A stretch of DNA of 64,000 nucleotides from positions 1,984,001 through 2,048,000 of the forward strand of contig NZ_JACBZO010000001.1 of assembly GCF_013409005.1 (NCBI RefSeq), in the 5' to 3' direction. The stretch's first letter is position 1. Each line of letters starts with the position of its first letter. Both the position numbers and the translations under genes were made by a program. Below the pieces are notes generated by a model. It ran no database searches. It saw only the letters and a list, made by a program, of their open reading frames with translations, and was not told the DNA's origin. Shown piece after piece: positions 40,619-49,602 of the stretch. The DNA is from Demequina lutea (lineage in GTDB: Bacteria; Actinomycetota; Actinomycetes; Actinomycetales; Demequinaceae).

Positions 40619-42864
40619 TGATCCGCCACAGTCCCCTGGGCTCGGGGCATCCGTACTCGCCCGACACAGACCAGCGTTGGCCCATCCTGCCGGTTGCCGG
40701 CGAACCCATGCGCATCGGCTCGCGAACCTCCACCGACGTGGTCGAGGTGACCCTCCACTTGACCGAGATCCTGGCGGACGGTTCCCAAACAACGCGCGAC
40801 GTCCCTTGCGAGCCGGTGGCGAGGTCATCGCGCGGCCACCAAGTAGATGGCGGCCACCTCGCGTCCGCGCAAGCCAAGCTGGCCCGCAAGTCGGGTGGAT
40901 GGGAAGCCACGATCGACGTCGCCGCCGACGCGGTGTCACTGACCTACCGACTGACGGCGTCCGATGGCACCACCAAGCGGCGCACTCGCACTTCCAGTGC
41001 TGAGGTCGCGCACTGGAGCGAGGAACCGGACGGCCTGGTTGCGGTGGACGGCCGGCGCGGCATCGTTCCGGGCTCGGTACGCGCACTACGCACCGCTACA
41101 CAGGTCGCGAAGGTGCGGTGCTCCCTCCCCCTCGCAAGCGGTGAGCACGTGGCGGGCTTCGGCGAACGCTTCGACCGCCTCGATCACTGCGGCACCAGCC
41201 TCGATTCTGTGGTGTTCGAGCAGTACAAGTCTCAAGGCGCCGTGCGGCGCACGTACATGCCGATGCCTTTCGCCCACGTCGTCGGCGGCTCGGGCTGGGG
41301 CTTCCACGTCGACACTTCGCGGCGAGTGTGGTTCGACGTCGGCGAGTCCGACGGCGGCCTGCTCACGATCGAGGCGGAGACCGCCGCACGTTCCGATGCG
41401 ACGACGGCCCTCTCAGTGCGGACATTCACGGGTTCGCCCACCGAGGTGCTCGACGCGTTCCTTGAGTGCGTCGGTCGCCCCGAAGAACTTCCTGATTGGG
41501 TGCTGCGCCTATGGGCGAGCGGCAACGAATGGAACACTCAGGCCGAGGTCGAACGACAAGCGGCCCTGCATGCGAAGCACGAGATCCCGGTGGGCTCCAT
41601 CGTGGTCGAGGCCTGGAGCGATGAGAGCATGTTCACCGTGTGGCGCGACGCGCAATACAAGCTCCGAGAAGACGGTGGCCCCCTCCGCCTCGAAGACTTC
41701 ACCTTTCCCGCCGACGGCGCGTGGCCCGACCCCAAGGGCATGGCGGACGCGCTGCATGACGCAGACATTCACCTGCTGCTGTGGCAAATCCCGCTCATGA
41801 AGATGAGACCCCATCCCCAGGGTCAGGCGAGACTCGACGCCGACGCGGCGATCCTCGAGGGCCACCTCATACGGACGCGCCACGCCGACGGGTCGCTGCG
41901 GCCGTACCGCAATCGCGGCTGGTGGTTCCCGCTTAGCCTCATGCCGGACCTCTCGGACGACGAGGCCGCCACATGGTGGACCGAAAAACGGCGCTACCTG
42001 GTGGAGCAGATGGGCGTGGACGGCTTCAAGACCGACGGCGGCGAGCACGCGTGGGGCTCGGACCTCGTGTATATCGATGGACGTTCAGGGGCCGAGGCCA
42101 ACAACCTCAACCCGGTGGCCTACGCCAAGGCCTACGGCGACCTGATGAGGCGCTGCGGCAAGGCGCCGGTCACCTTCTCTCGCGCCGGCTTCACCGGTTC
42201 GCAAGCCCACGGCACGTTCTGGGCTGGTGACGAAAACTCCACCTGGGACGCGTTCAGATGGTCCATGTGGGCCGGCCTCAACGCCGCGGCATCGGGCATC
42301 GTCTACTGGGGTTGGGACATTGCCGGATTCTCGGGCGACGTCCCCGACCCGGAGCTATACGTGCGGGCTTTCGCCGCCAGCGCGTTTGTGCCGATCATGC
42401 AGTACCACTCGGAGTTCAACCACCACCGCACGCCATCGCGGGACCGCACGCCGTGGAACATTGCAGAGCGGTGGAACGACCCTGCCGTGATCGAGGAGGT
42501 GCGCGAGATCGTGGCACTCAGGGAGCGACTGCGGCCCTACATCGCCGAGCAGGCGCGAGCGGCAGTGGAGACCTCTCGCCCGCTCATGCGTCCGCTGTTC
42601 TTTGACTACTCCGACGACCCGGCCGTATGGTCTGCCCCGCCCGAGTGGACGCTCGGCGACGACGTGCTCGTCGCGCCCGTTCTCGCACCCGGCGAGGAGT
42701 GGGACGTATACGTGCCTCGCGGCGACTGGCGTGACGCCTGGACCGGCGAGCCGGTCGAGGGCGGCAAGACTATCTCCACCCGCACCCGTCGGCACAGGGT
42801 GCCTGTTTACGTTCGCGCGTCCGCTTGGGACCGGCTCGGTCCCCTGTTCCACCGCGCCACATGA
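40615..42864 (+). CDS. Glycoside hydrolase family 31 alpha-glycosidase
   Basis: 749 residues, cytoplasmic. N-terminal beta-sandwich, then a TIM barrel. Catalytic nucleophile Asp474 in GFKTDGGEHAWG and acid/base Asp539 in FWAGDENSTWDAF are in the expected places; PVTFSRAGFTGSQAHG and GIVYWGWDIAGFSG are family motifs. The C-terminal beta domains end with GDDVLVAPVLAPG. The ATG overlaps the GH15 stop (ATGATG). Alpha-glucosidase or alpha-xylosidase; with GH15 next to it, an alpha-glucan-derived substrate is likely. Confidence 0.93.
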   Translation: MMIRHSPLGSGHPYSPDTDQRWPILPVAGEPMRIGSRTSTDVVEVTLHLTEILADGSQTTRDVPCEPVARSSRGHQVDGGHLASAQAKLARKSGGWEATIDVAADAVSLTYRLTASDGTTKRRTRTSSAEVAHWSEEPDGLVAVDGRRGIVPGSVRALRTATQVAKVRCSLPLASGEHVAGFGERFDRLDHCGTSLDSVVFEQYKSQGAVRRTYMPMPFAHVVGGSGWGFHVDTSRRVWFDVGESDGGLLTIEAETAARSDATTALSVRTFTGSPTEVLDAFLECVGRPEELPDWVLRLWASGNEWNTQAEVERQAALHAKHEIPVGSIVVEAWSDESMFTVWRDAQYKLREDGGPLRLEDFTFPADGAWPDPKGMADALHDADIHLLLWQIPLMKMRPHPQGQARLDADAAILEGHLIRTRHADGSLRPYRNRGWWFPLSLMPDLSDDEAATWWTEKRRYLVEQMGVDGFKTDGGEHAWGSDLVYIDGRSGAEANNLNPVAYAKAYGDLMRRCGKAPVTFSRAGFTGSQAHGTFWAGDENSTWDAFRWSMWAGLNAAASGIVYWGWDIAGFSGDVPDPELYVRAFAASAFVPIMQYHSEFNHHRTPSRDRTPWNIAERWNDPAVIEEVREIVALRERLRPYIAEQARAAVETSRPLMRPLFFDYSDDPAVWSAPPEWTLGDDVLVAPVLAPGEEWDVYVPRGDWRDAWTGEPVEGGKTISTRTRRHRVPVYVRASAWDRLGPLFHRAT

Positions 42865-43640
42865 CGCCTGAAGAGCACAGAGCGTGGCTCGAAGCCGCTC
42901 TCGCGATCTTGGCCGCGCGAGACGACGTGGTGGGCGTCGTCGCGATGGGATCAACGGCGGACCCCACCCGAGTTGACGAGTGGTCGGATCACGACGTCGC
43001 GATCATCGTCGTTCCCGGCGCAGAGGGCCGGTACGTGGGACAGGTCGACTGGATGCCTGAGTCGCATCGCATCGTCCTGACGCTCGAGGAATACCACGGC
43101 GGAGGAAAGGCCGTCTACGACGACGGCCATCTGGTCGAGTGGGGCGTCGCGACCGTCGAGTCCCTCGGCACATGGGCCGCGGACGGCTACGCAGTGCTCC
43201 TCGACCGCGGCGGCGTCGCGGATGTCATGACAAAAGCCGTGTCGACGCCCTTCCCCGCCAACGTGCCCGATGCAACCCGCGACGCCGCAATGTTCCTCAC
43301 GGCACTGCTGCACGGCGTGGGAAGGGCCCGCAGAGGAGAGTCCTTGAGCGCAGGAGACATTATCCGAGGAGACGCGGTTCACGCTCTCCTACGCGCCGCA
43401 AGAACTCGCAGCCACAAGGATCTCTCCGCTCTTGATCGCCTAGACGGGTTGCGCCGCGTCGAACTAGCGTTGCCAGATCTCGCGGCACAGATCTCGGCCG
43501 CCATCGCAGAGGAGCCGGAGCATGCCGCGCGGGCCATGCTTGGTATCGCAGAACGATACCTCGGCGTGGGCGCCAGCGGGCTCAACCCCGCTGGCAGGAA
43601 GGCGATCATGCGCCGGCTTGGTTGGCCGGAGGGGTCCTAG
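42861..43640 (+). CDS. Nucleotidyltransferase-like protein
   Basis: 259 residues. N-terminal polymerase-beta-type fold: GVVAMGSTADPTRVDEWSDHDVAIIVV has the GS-x(n)-S-D-x-D pattern of the minimal nucleotidyltransferases and aminoglycoside adenylyltransferases. A helical C-terminal half follows. ATG overlaps the GH31 stop (ATGA). Substrate unknown; could be a sugar-related or drug-modifying enzyme. The stop codon overlaps the convergent rnhB stop (CTAG shared), leaving no room for a terminator. Confidence 0.75.
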   Translation: MTPEEHRAWLEAALAILAARDDVVGVVAMGSTADPTRVDEWSDHDVAIIVVPGAEGRYVGQVDWMPESHRIVLTLEEYHGGGKAVYDDGHLVEWGVATVESLGTWAADGYAVLLDRGGVADVMTKAVSTPFPANVPDATRDAAMFLTALLHGVGRARRGESLSAGDIIRGDAVHALLRAARTRSHKDLSALDRLDGLRRVELALPDLAAQISAAIAEEPEHAARAMLGIAERYLGVGASGLNPAGRKAIMRRLGWPEGS

Positions 43641-44305
43641 GACGACGGCTCTCGCTCGGGCAACTTCCACGAAACCCTGTGCCAGTCACTGGGCCCATGC
43701 TCCCTAATCGCGTCGAGGTGTGCCTCCGCGCCGTAGCCCTTGTTGCCTTCCCAACCGAAGTGGGGGTGCTCGACATGGGCCGCGCGCATGATCGCGTCGC
43801 GTTCCACCTTGGCAATCACGGACGCGGCCGCGATCGACGCACACAGGCCGTCACCCTTCACCACCATGGTGACCGGCGGGGTCACGACGTCGTCCGCGGC
43901 AGTTGAAAACAAGTCCGCAGGAGGGGTAGTGAGCCAATCGTGGGTGCCGTCGAGGAGGACGGCATCGGCCACGATGCCTTCCCCGGCAAGCGCGGCCAGC
44001 CCGCGCACTCCCGCCAGGCGCAAGGCGCCGATGATTCCCAGTTGGTCGATCTCGGCGGCGCTCGCATGCCCCACCGTGCGGCCCACGCCGAATGCGGACA
44101 AGGGCGCGATGAGGGCCTCTCGCGCGCGAGCCGTGAGTTGCTTGGAGTCCGCGAGGCCATCCGGCCAGGAGTCGCAACGCGAGACGGCGACCAGCCCGAC
44201 GCTCACGGGGCCTGCGAGCGCTCCCCTGCCCACCTCATCGATGCCGACGACGACCCGTGCACCTGCATCCCAGAGCGCGGATTCATAGCCGAGGGAGAGC
44301 ACCAT
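43637..44305 (-). CDS. rnhB: Ribonuclease HII
   Basis: 222 residues. Removes ribonucleotides from DNA-RNA hybrids. VVGIDEVGRGALAGPVSVGL (first catalytic Asp-Glu), LLDGTHDW (third catalytic Asp), KGDGLCASIAAASVIAKVERD (fourth Asp at ERD, family motif). Lies next to lepB as expected, but its usual partner DUF2469 is 8.6 kb away because of the inserted sugar operon. Confidence 0.95.
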   Translation of the reverse strand: MVLSLGYESALWDAGARVVVGIDEVGRGALAGPVSVGLVAVSRCDSWPDGLADSKQLTARAREALIAPLSAFGVGRTVGHASAAEIDQLGIIGALRLAGVRGLAALAGEGIVADAVLLDGTHDWLTTPPADLFSTAADDVVTPPVTMVVKGDGLCASIAAASVIAKVERDAIMRAAHVEHPHFGWEGNKGYGAEAHLDAIREHGPSDWHRVSWKLPEREPSS

Positions 44306-44348
44306 CAGTGCAGCTCCATCAGTTCTGCGCCATCACAGCCCACCGCGA

Positions 44349-44993
44349 TCAATTCTTCGGGTAGGGGTTTCCGAGCGACTTCCAGTGATCCACGGGCCAG
44401 ACCGTCACGAAGGCGGTGCCGACGACCGAACTGAGCGGAATCGTTCCGCCTCCCGGATCACCGATGTGCGCGCGGGAATCGGCGGAGTTCGAGCGATTGT
44501 CGCCGAGAACCCACAGCCTGCCCGGGTCGACGGTAACCGACCAGGCATAGCTGCAACTGACAGAGCCAGGCTTGAGGTAATCCTCTTTCAGCGCGACGCC
44601 GTTGACGGTCACCACATCATTGGAAGGATCACAAGCGACGGTGTCACCTGGCAAGCCGATGACGCGCTTCACGAGGTGTTGACCCGCGTCTTGGGGCAAC
44701 AGGCCCACGAAGGTCGCGAACGAGTTCCACGCCTTGGCCTCGCCGGTGGGAACGGGAACCTCCGAGGGGTTGAGCCAGCCGCCCGGATCCCTAAAGACGA
44801 CGATGTCGCCGTGTCGCAAGTCAAGCGGACCGGGTCGCCACAGCGACACCAGGATGCGGTCATTGATCTGGAGGGTGTTCTCCATGGACCCGGAGGGGAT
44901 CCAGAAGGACTGAAAGACGAATGTCTTGAGCAGCAGCGACAAGAGCAGTGCGCTCACAAGCACGATGAGGACCTCACGGATCCACAACCACAA
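44349..44993 (-). CDS. lepB: Signal peptidase I
   Basis: 214 residues. One N-terminal membrane span (VLIVLVSALLLSLLLKTFV), catalytic Ser in PSGSMENTL, catalytic Lys in KRVIGLPGDTVAC, and GDNRSNSADSR as box E. The start shown is TTG at 44993, since no in-frame ATG or GTG exists between the rplS stop and the membrane span; the ribosome site is weak (CGGGCG). A longer cytosolic N-terminus from a non-obvious start is possible. Follows rplS by 59 bp. Confidence 0.9.
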   Translation of the reverse strand: MWLWIREVLIVLVSALLLSLLLKTFVFQSFWIPSGSMENTLQINDRILVSLWRPGPLDLRHGDIVVFRDPGGWLNPSEVPVPTGEAKAWNSFATFVGLLPQDAGQHLVKRVIGLPGDTVACDPSNDVVTVNGVALKEDYLKPGSVSCSYAWSVTVDPGRLWVLGDNRSNSADSRAHIGDPGGGTIPLSSVVGTAFVTVWPVDHWKSLGNPYPKN

Positions 44994-45052
44994 ACGACGC
45001 CCGACGGACGGCCCGAAGCCAGCCGCCGGGACGTCGCCTGTGTGAGCGATGA

Positions 45053-45400
45053 CTACTTCTCGCGCTTCTCGCGAATGCGAGCTGCCTTGCCGCGCAGTCC
45101 GCGCAGGTAGTACAGCTTCGCGCGGCGGACGTCGCCGCGGCGGTCGACCTCGATCGTGTCGATGGTCGGCGCGTGCAACGGGAAGGTGCGCTCGACACCC
45201 ACGCCGAACGAAACCTTGCGGACCGTGAAGGTCTCGCCGATTCCGGAACCCTGGCGCGCGATGACGATGCCCTGGAAGACCTGAATACGTGAACGGGTAC
45301 CTTCGATAACCTTCACGTGCACCTTGACCGTGTCTCCGGCGCGGAACGCCGGCATGTCGTCGCGGAACTGATCGGCAACGACGCCGTCAAGCTTTCTCAT
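45053..45400 (-). CDS. rplS: 50S ribosomal protein L19
   Basis: 115 residues, normal for bL19. Motifs: [71 protein letters not shown]. The 148 bp between trmD and rplS may carry a separate promoter, but no clear consensus was seen. Confidence 0.98.
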   Translation of the reverse strand: MRKLDGVVADQFRDDMPAFRAGDTVKVHVKVIEGTRSRIQVFQGIVIARQGSGIGETFTVRKVSFGVGVERTFPLHAPTIDTIEVDRRGDVRRAKLYYLRGLRGKAARIREKREK

Positions 45401-45548
45401 GTGTCACTCCTCGCACACGCCACAGGACATCTGCGATCTCTGCCTTGCGGCATCTGTCTGTTGTGATGTCATCGCGAACTGTGCAGGGCCCCCTGTGGCA
45501 GGTCCCGGCGCCGCGGGCACCAACGAGCTATTCTGCCACACCTGCGTC

Positions 45549-46283
45549 CTAGGGCGCTAACAAGTCGGGGCCGAGTAAGTCGGGGCTGAGCAAATCGGGT
45601 CTGCGCTCGCGCGTGCGTTGTTCACTCTGTTCGTGCCGCCACTTCTCGATCTTGCCGTGGTGACCGCTCATGAGCACCTCGGGCACGTCCAGGCCCCTCC
45701 AGGACGCAGGGCGCGTGTACGACGGGTACTCGAGCAGGCCGTCGGCGTGGCTCTCCTCGACGATGCTCTGCGCGTTTCCCATGAAGCCGGGGATCAGTCG
45801 CGTCACTGCTTCGATCATCGCGAACGCCGCGACCTCTCCCCCATTGAGCACGTAGTCGCCCAGGGAGACCTCCAGCACGCGAAAGCCCGCCGATGCGTAG
45901 TGCTCGGGCACCCGGGCGTCGATTCCCTCGTAGCGCCCGCAGGCGAAGACGAGCTGGGGCGCGGTCGCGAGGTCGAGGGCGAGTGCCTGGGTGAAGGGAA
46001 CGCCTGCGGGCGTCGGGACGACGAGGACGCCACCCGGCTCGAGCACGTCGTCCAGCGCCTTGCCCCACACGTCGGCCTTCATGACCATTCCCGCGCCCCC
46101 GCCGAACGGCGAATCGTCGACGGTGCGGTGCACATCGGGGGTGCCGTCGGCCCTGATCGCGGCCCAGTCGCGCAGGTCGTGGACGTTCGTTTCGACCAAT
46201 TCGGCGGCCCGCGCCTTGCCCAACAGCGATACGTCAAGAGCCGAGAAGAACTCGGGAAAGATCGTGACGATGTCGAGGCGCAT
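45549..46283 (-). CDS. trmD: tRNA (guanine37-N1)-methyltransferase
   Basis: 244 residues. SPOUT enzyme methylating G37. [71 protein letters not shown] (trefoil-knot SAM site). The last 15 residues repeat as [15 protein letters not shown], from a 15-base tandem duplication just before the stop; probably neutral. Its ATG overlaps the rimM stop (TGATG). Confidence 0.97.
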   Translation of the reverse strand: MRLDIVTIFPEFFSALDVSLLGKARAAELVETNVHDLRDWAAIRADGTPDVHRTVDDSPFGGGAGMVMKADVWGKALDDVLEPGGVLVVPTPAGVPFTQALALDLATAPQLVFACGRYEGIDARVPEHYASAGFRVLEVSLGDYVLNGGEVAAFAMIEAVTRLIPGFMGNAQSIVEESHADGLLEYPSYTRPASWRGLDVPEVLMSGHHGKIEKWRHEQSEQRTRERRPDLLSPDLLGPDLLAP

Positions 46284-46840
46284 CAGGCCTTCTCGTCTCC
46301 GGCATCGTCGCCGCGGGTCTCGTCGGTCACGATCGGCTCCTCGCCGGCGAGCAGGCCGTAAGGCGGGGTCAAGACAACGCGACCGCCCTCGATGTCCACC
46401 TCGGGCACGAACTCCTCGACGAAGGGAATGAGGGCCTTGACCCCGTTCGTCTGCTTGATCTCCAGCAGGTCCTGGGCGGGCATGTTCAGCAGGTCGGTGA
46501 CCTTTCCGAGCACCTCGCCGCTCGGCCGCTCAACGCGCAGACCCACGAGCTCGTGGACGTACCAGGCGTCGTCCTCATCGCCGTCGTCGGCCTCGGCGAT
46601 CAGTTCGATGCCGCGCAGCTCCTCGGCGGCGTTACGGTCGGCCACGCCCGCGAAACCCACATACCAGCGGCCCGATGCGGTGCGCGACGTCGCGACCGTG
46701 AGGGGACCAGCATCGGCGGGGATCGTCTCGAGGACCGAGCCCGGGGAGAGCCTCTCCTCGGGAATGTCCGTGCGGAGATCGAGCGAAACCTCGCCCTTGA
46801 GCCCTTGCGGTCTGCCAATGTGCGCGACGGTCACCTTCAT
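46283..46840 (-). CDS. rimM: Ribosome maturation factor RimM
   Basis: 185 residues. 30S head assembly factor that binds S19. N-terminal reductase-fold barrel ([21 protein letters not shown]), PRC-barrel C-terminal domain ([54 protein letters not shown]). A 209-bp gap with a terminator separates it from khpA, so it may head its own transcript. Confidence 0.96.
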   Translation of the reverse strand: MKVTVAHIGRPQGLKGEVSLDLRTDIPEERLSPGSVLETIPADAGPLTVATSRTASGRWYVGFAGVADRNAAEELRGIELIAEADDGDEDDAWYVHELVGLRVERPSGEVLGKVTDLLNMPAQDLLEIKQTNGVKALIPFVEEFVPEVDIEGGRVVLTPPYGLLAGEEPIVTDETRGDDAGDEKA

Positions 46841-46999
46841 GGGGTCAAGCGTACGGGGACGCGGGCCTCATTCTCTGCCCCAGGCGTCGCTACGAACCAA
46901 CCCGCTCCCCAACACGCCGAGGAACTGCCGGCGCAGCGCCGGTACGTTCCGCGAGTCGGCGCGAGTTTGGTTCGGAGCGTCAATGGCGCGAGACACACA

Positions 47000-47035
47000 A
47001 AAGGCCCGGCTCCCTCTGCAGGGAACCGGGCCTTT
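47000..47035 (-). terminator. Intrinsic terminator downstream of khpA
   Basis: AAAGGCCCGG (47000-47009) pairs with CCGGGCCTTT (47026-47035), and the central CCCT/AGGG bases extend the stem. On the minus strand the stem is followed by TTTTGTGTGTCT. It ends the rpsP-khpA transcript 15 bp after the khpA stop. Confidence 0.8.
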
Positions 47036-47049
47036 CTACGATGCGGCGG

Positions 47050-47280
47050 TTAGGCCACGTCGACGATGTTTACCCTCACGTCTTCGCGCGAGACCGCGTC
47101 AACGAGCGTGCGGATCGACGTGGCCGTGCGGCCATGACGACCGATCACGCGCGGCAGGTCGTCCGGGTGGACAACCACGTTGAGGGTCACGCCGCGACGC
47201 CCTGCACGCTCCGTCACGCGCACGTCATCCGGGTTGCGGACGATCGAGCGGACCAGGAACTCCACGGCGTCGTGAATCAT
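47050..47280 (-). CDS. khpA: KH domain RNA-binding protein KhpA
   Basis: 76 residues. A single KH domain between rpsP and rimM, with the RVIGRHGRTATSIRTLV helix-GxxG-helix motif (GRHG). In Gram-positive bacteria KhpA pairs with KhpB/EloR to bind RNA and affect cell elongation. Starts three bases after the rpsP stop. Confidence 0.94.
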   Translation of the reverse strand: MIHDAVEFLVRSIVRNPDDVRVTERAGRRGVTLNVVVHPDDLPRVIGRHGRTATSIRTLVDAVSREDVRVNIVDVA

Positions 47281-47283
47281 GGG

Positions 47284-47910
47284 TTACTTCTCCTCGTCGA
47301 GGATGCCCTCGACCTTGTCATCGCCGTCGCTGGGGTCACCCTCGGCGATCTCGATCTCGACCTCGGTGCCCTCGTCGGAGGGAACCTCGTGAGACTCGTC
47401 GGCGACTGCGTCGGCTTCGACGACCTTGGCAGCGGCAAGCTCCGCGGCGGCGGTTGCGGCTGCTGCCTCAGTTGCGGCGACTTCGGCGGCGGCAGCCTCG
47501 GCGGCCTTGGCTGCGTCGGCTTCGGCCTTCTCGGCGGCCTTGGAGGCCGACTTCTCGGCCTTGGCCTTCTCTGCGACGTCGGCGTGAGCCTTGATCGCGT
47601 CCTCGGGGCTGACCTTGCCCGCGGCAACCTTGACGGTGTTCTTCGCGTCCTTGTCGCCCTTGAACTTGCCCCAGTCGCCCGTGAGCTTCAGCAGCACGGC
47701 GACCTGCTCGGTGGGCTGGGCGCCCACGGAGAGCCAGTACTGCGCGCGCTCGGAGTCGATGACGATGACCGAGGGCTCCTCGGTGGGGTGGTACTTGCCG
47801 ATCTCTTCGATGGCACGACCATCACGCTTGGTCTTCGAGTCCATGACGACGACGCGGTAATAAGGGGCGCGCTTCTTGCCGAAGCGCTTGAGGCGAATCT
47901 TGACAGCCAT
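47284..47910 (-). CDS. rpsP: 30S ribosomal protein S16 with long Ala/Glu/Lys extension
   Basis: 208 residues. bS16 core residues 1 to about 85: [59 protein letters not shown]. The remaining 120 residues are Ala-rich helices with Lys and Glu ([20 protein letters not shown]) and an acidic end. S16 is usually 80-160 residues, so the tail is long even for an actinobacterium. AGGAG eight bases before the ATG. Confidence 0.95.
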   Translation of the reverse strand: MAVKIRLKRFGKKRAPYYRVVVMDSKTKRDGRAIEEIGKYHPTEEPSVIVIDSERAQYWLSVGAQPTEQVAVLLKLTGDWGKFKGDKDAKNTVKVAAGKVSPEDAIKAHADVAEKAKAEKSASKAAEKAEADAAKAAEAAAAEVAATEAAAATAAAELAAAKVVEADAVADESHEVPSDEGTEVEIEIAEGDPSDGDDKVEGILDEEK

Positions 47911-48166
47911 GGCCGTATCTCCTGTATTCGGTGTGAGCCGGGCGAACTTCCCACGGGTGCGGGGCGCCTGACAAGACGAATGGCCGCCCGCAACGCAGGC
48001 GACAGCGGACAAGTATGCCAGAGTTTTGGTCGCCGACGCGAGTCCCGATTCCACGTGCCGTGCGATTCGGTCTCCGCGCGGTGCCGTGCCGTCGTTGGCG
48101 CGCCTCACAGGGAACTCGGTCCAGGGACTCAGGAAACCTTGAGCATTCCGTAGGCATCATAGACAC

Positions 48167-48670
48167 ATGAAGACCGGACGTTCCGTAGCACTGGTAGCCG
48201 CCTCGACGTCGATGCTGATCGGCGGCTGGGCCGCTGGCAACGGACTCACGAGCGCTACCAGCGGCACAGCCTCGGCGTCAGGGACGAATCTCGGCGCATC
48301 CGCTCAGGGCACGTCGGGAGCGGCCTCTTCAAGCGCAGGCGCCAGCTCGAGCAGTGCAGCATCCGCACCAACAACGTCCGCGGCGGCGGCGAGCGGGAAG
48401 TTCGACAGTAGTCCTGTCGGTACCCGCTATGGCACTTTCCAAGTCGAGCTCACGGTCGCGGCGGGCAAGATCACCGACATCTCGATGCTGCAGAGCGGCG
48501 CTCAGGACGGGACGTCGCGACAGATCACCGGTTACGCCCTGCCCATGCTCATCAAGGCCGTGCTGCAGAAGCAGACTGCGAATGTGGGCTACGTGTCCGG
48601 TGCGAGCTACACGACTCAAGGCTTTGAGGGCGCCGTCCAGTCGGCCATGAAGGCCGCCGGTCTGGCATGA
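48167..48670 (+). CDS. Exported FMN-binding (flavinylated) domain protein
   Basis: 167 residues. N-terminal signal or anchor (VALVAASTSMLIGGWAAG), a Ser/Ala/Thr linker (residues about 30-75), then an FMN_bind domain with TRYGTFQVELTVAAGKITDI and VGYVSGASYTTQGFEGAVQSA. SGAS (144-147) fits the S/T-G-A-S/T flavinylation motif to which ApbE enzymes attach FMN; Ser147 would be the modified residue. An ApbE gene lies downstream on the same strand. Close paralogue of the gene at 63079-63723. No ribosome site before the ATG; ATAGACAC directly upstream may mean a leaderless transcript. Confidence 0.88.
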   Translation: MKTGRSVALVAASTSMLIGGWAAGNGLTSATSGTASASGTNLGASAQGTSGAASSSAGASSSSAASAPTTSAAAASGKFDSSPVGTRYGTFQVELTVAAGKITDISMLQSGAQDGTSRQITGYALPMLIKAVLQKQTANVGYVSGASYTTQGFEGAVQSAMKAAGLA

Positions 48671-48676
48671 TCGCAT

Positions 48677-48706
48677 CGCGCCGTTAGCCGACGGGCCAAC
48701 GGCGCG
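48677..48706 (+). terminator. Hairpin after the FMN-binding gene
   Basis: CGCGCCGTT (48677-48685) and AACGGCGCG (48698-48706) form a nine-bp stem with a 12-base loop, seven bases after the stop codon. No T run follows, so termination strength is uncertain. Confidence 0.45.
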
Positions 48707-48754
48707 TCACATACGTCGTCGGGATTTACGGAATCCCACCCGGGTGTATTCGCG

Positions 48755-48802
48755 AAGGCGGGGCTGAATAAAGGCGGGGCTGAATGAAGGCGGGGCTGAA
48801 TT
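48755..48802. repeat. Three tandem 16-bp repeats before apbE
   Basis: Three copies of AAGGCGGGGCTGAAT at a 16-base period (48755, 48771, 48787), differing only at the spacer base (A, G, T). The last copy abuts the start of the ApbE gene, and each contains AAGG, a Shine-Dalgarno-like tetramer. Copy number changes would shift the leader length. Confidence 0.9.
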
Positions 48803-48803
48803 G

Positions 48804-49592
48804 ATGTCAGACAAAACACGCGGGACGTACCGGCGCACGGTCGACGCGATGGCGATGCCCTTCGAGGTGTTCCTGGATGGCGTCGTCGACACCGACGCCG
48901 CCGCGCTTGGTGTCGAGTCGTTCCACCAAGATCTGCTGTGGGCCAATGACGTGTTCTCCCTGTGGGACGCGGACTCGGTGCTCTCGCGCCACCTGCGCGG
49001 CGAACTCACGCTCGAGGAGTGCCCGGGCGAGGTCCGCGAGGTGCTCGAGTCATGCGAGTGGTACCGCGAGCGCACGGGCGGTGCCTTCGACGCACACAAG
49101 CCAGGCGGTTCGCTCGACCCCACTGGCATCGTGAAGTCGTGGGCGGTCGCGCGCGCGGTCTGGCGCCTGGACGCCGTCGCATCGAACTGGATGGTCGGGG
49201 CGTCGGGCGACGTGATGACGCGGGGCGGCGTGCGCGACATCGGCATCGCCAACCCGCACGTGAAGGGCAGCCCGCAGGGCACGGACGTCGTCGACGTCGT
49301 CAGGCTCGGCCCCGAGCACCCCGCGCTCGCCACGTCAGGGGGCGCTCAGGTCGTCGACCACATTTGGGATCCCGTGACCGGCGAGCTGGCACGGCACTTC
49401 ATGCAGGTCAGCGTCGCTGGCACCGACTTCGTGTCGTGCGACGCGTGGGCCACGGCCATCTGTGCCGGAGGCCTGCGCACGGCGGGCCTCGCGATGGAGG
49501 ACGGGTATGAGGTGCTGATGATCATTGGCGGGCGGTACGACGGGACCTTCGAGGCGCAAAAGAGCCCCGGGTGGCCATCCGTCGCGGGGTGA
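48804..49592 (+). CDS. FAD:protein FMN transferase (ApbE), copy 1
   Basis: 262 residues from the ATG at 48804 (a TTG three bases earlier is also in frame). Transfers FMN from FAD to Ser/Thr of exported flavoproteins. ApbE motifs: AMAMPFEVFLDG, NDVFSLWDADSVLSRH, GGAFDAHKPGGSLDPTGIVKSWA, MVGASGDVMT, PALATSGGAQVVDHIWDPVTGE, SCDAWATAICAGG (the Asp/Thr magnesium site). No signal peptide is seen, unlike some exported ApbEs, so where it acts is unclear. Convergent with copy 2 (11 bases apart). Confidence 0.93.
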   Translation: MSDKTRGTYRRTVDAMAMPFEVFLDGVVDTDAAALGVESFHQDLLWANDVFSLWDADSVLSRHLRGELTLEECPGEVREVLESCEWYRERTGGAFDAHKPGGSLDPTGIVKSWAVARAVWRLDAVASNWMVGASGDVMTRGGVRDIGIANPHVKGSPQGTDVVDVVRLGPEHPALATSGGAQVVDHIWDPVTGELARHFMQVSVAGTDFVSCDAWATAICAGGLRTAGLAMEDGYEVLMIIGGRYDGTFEAQKSPGWPSVAG

Positions 49593-49602
49593 GCGCGGCC
49601 TA

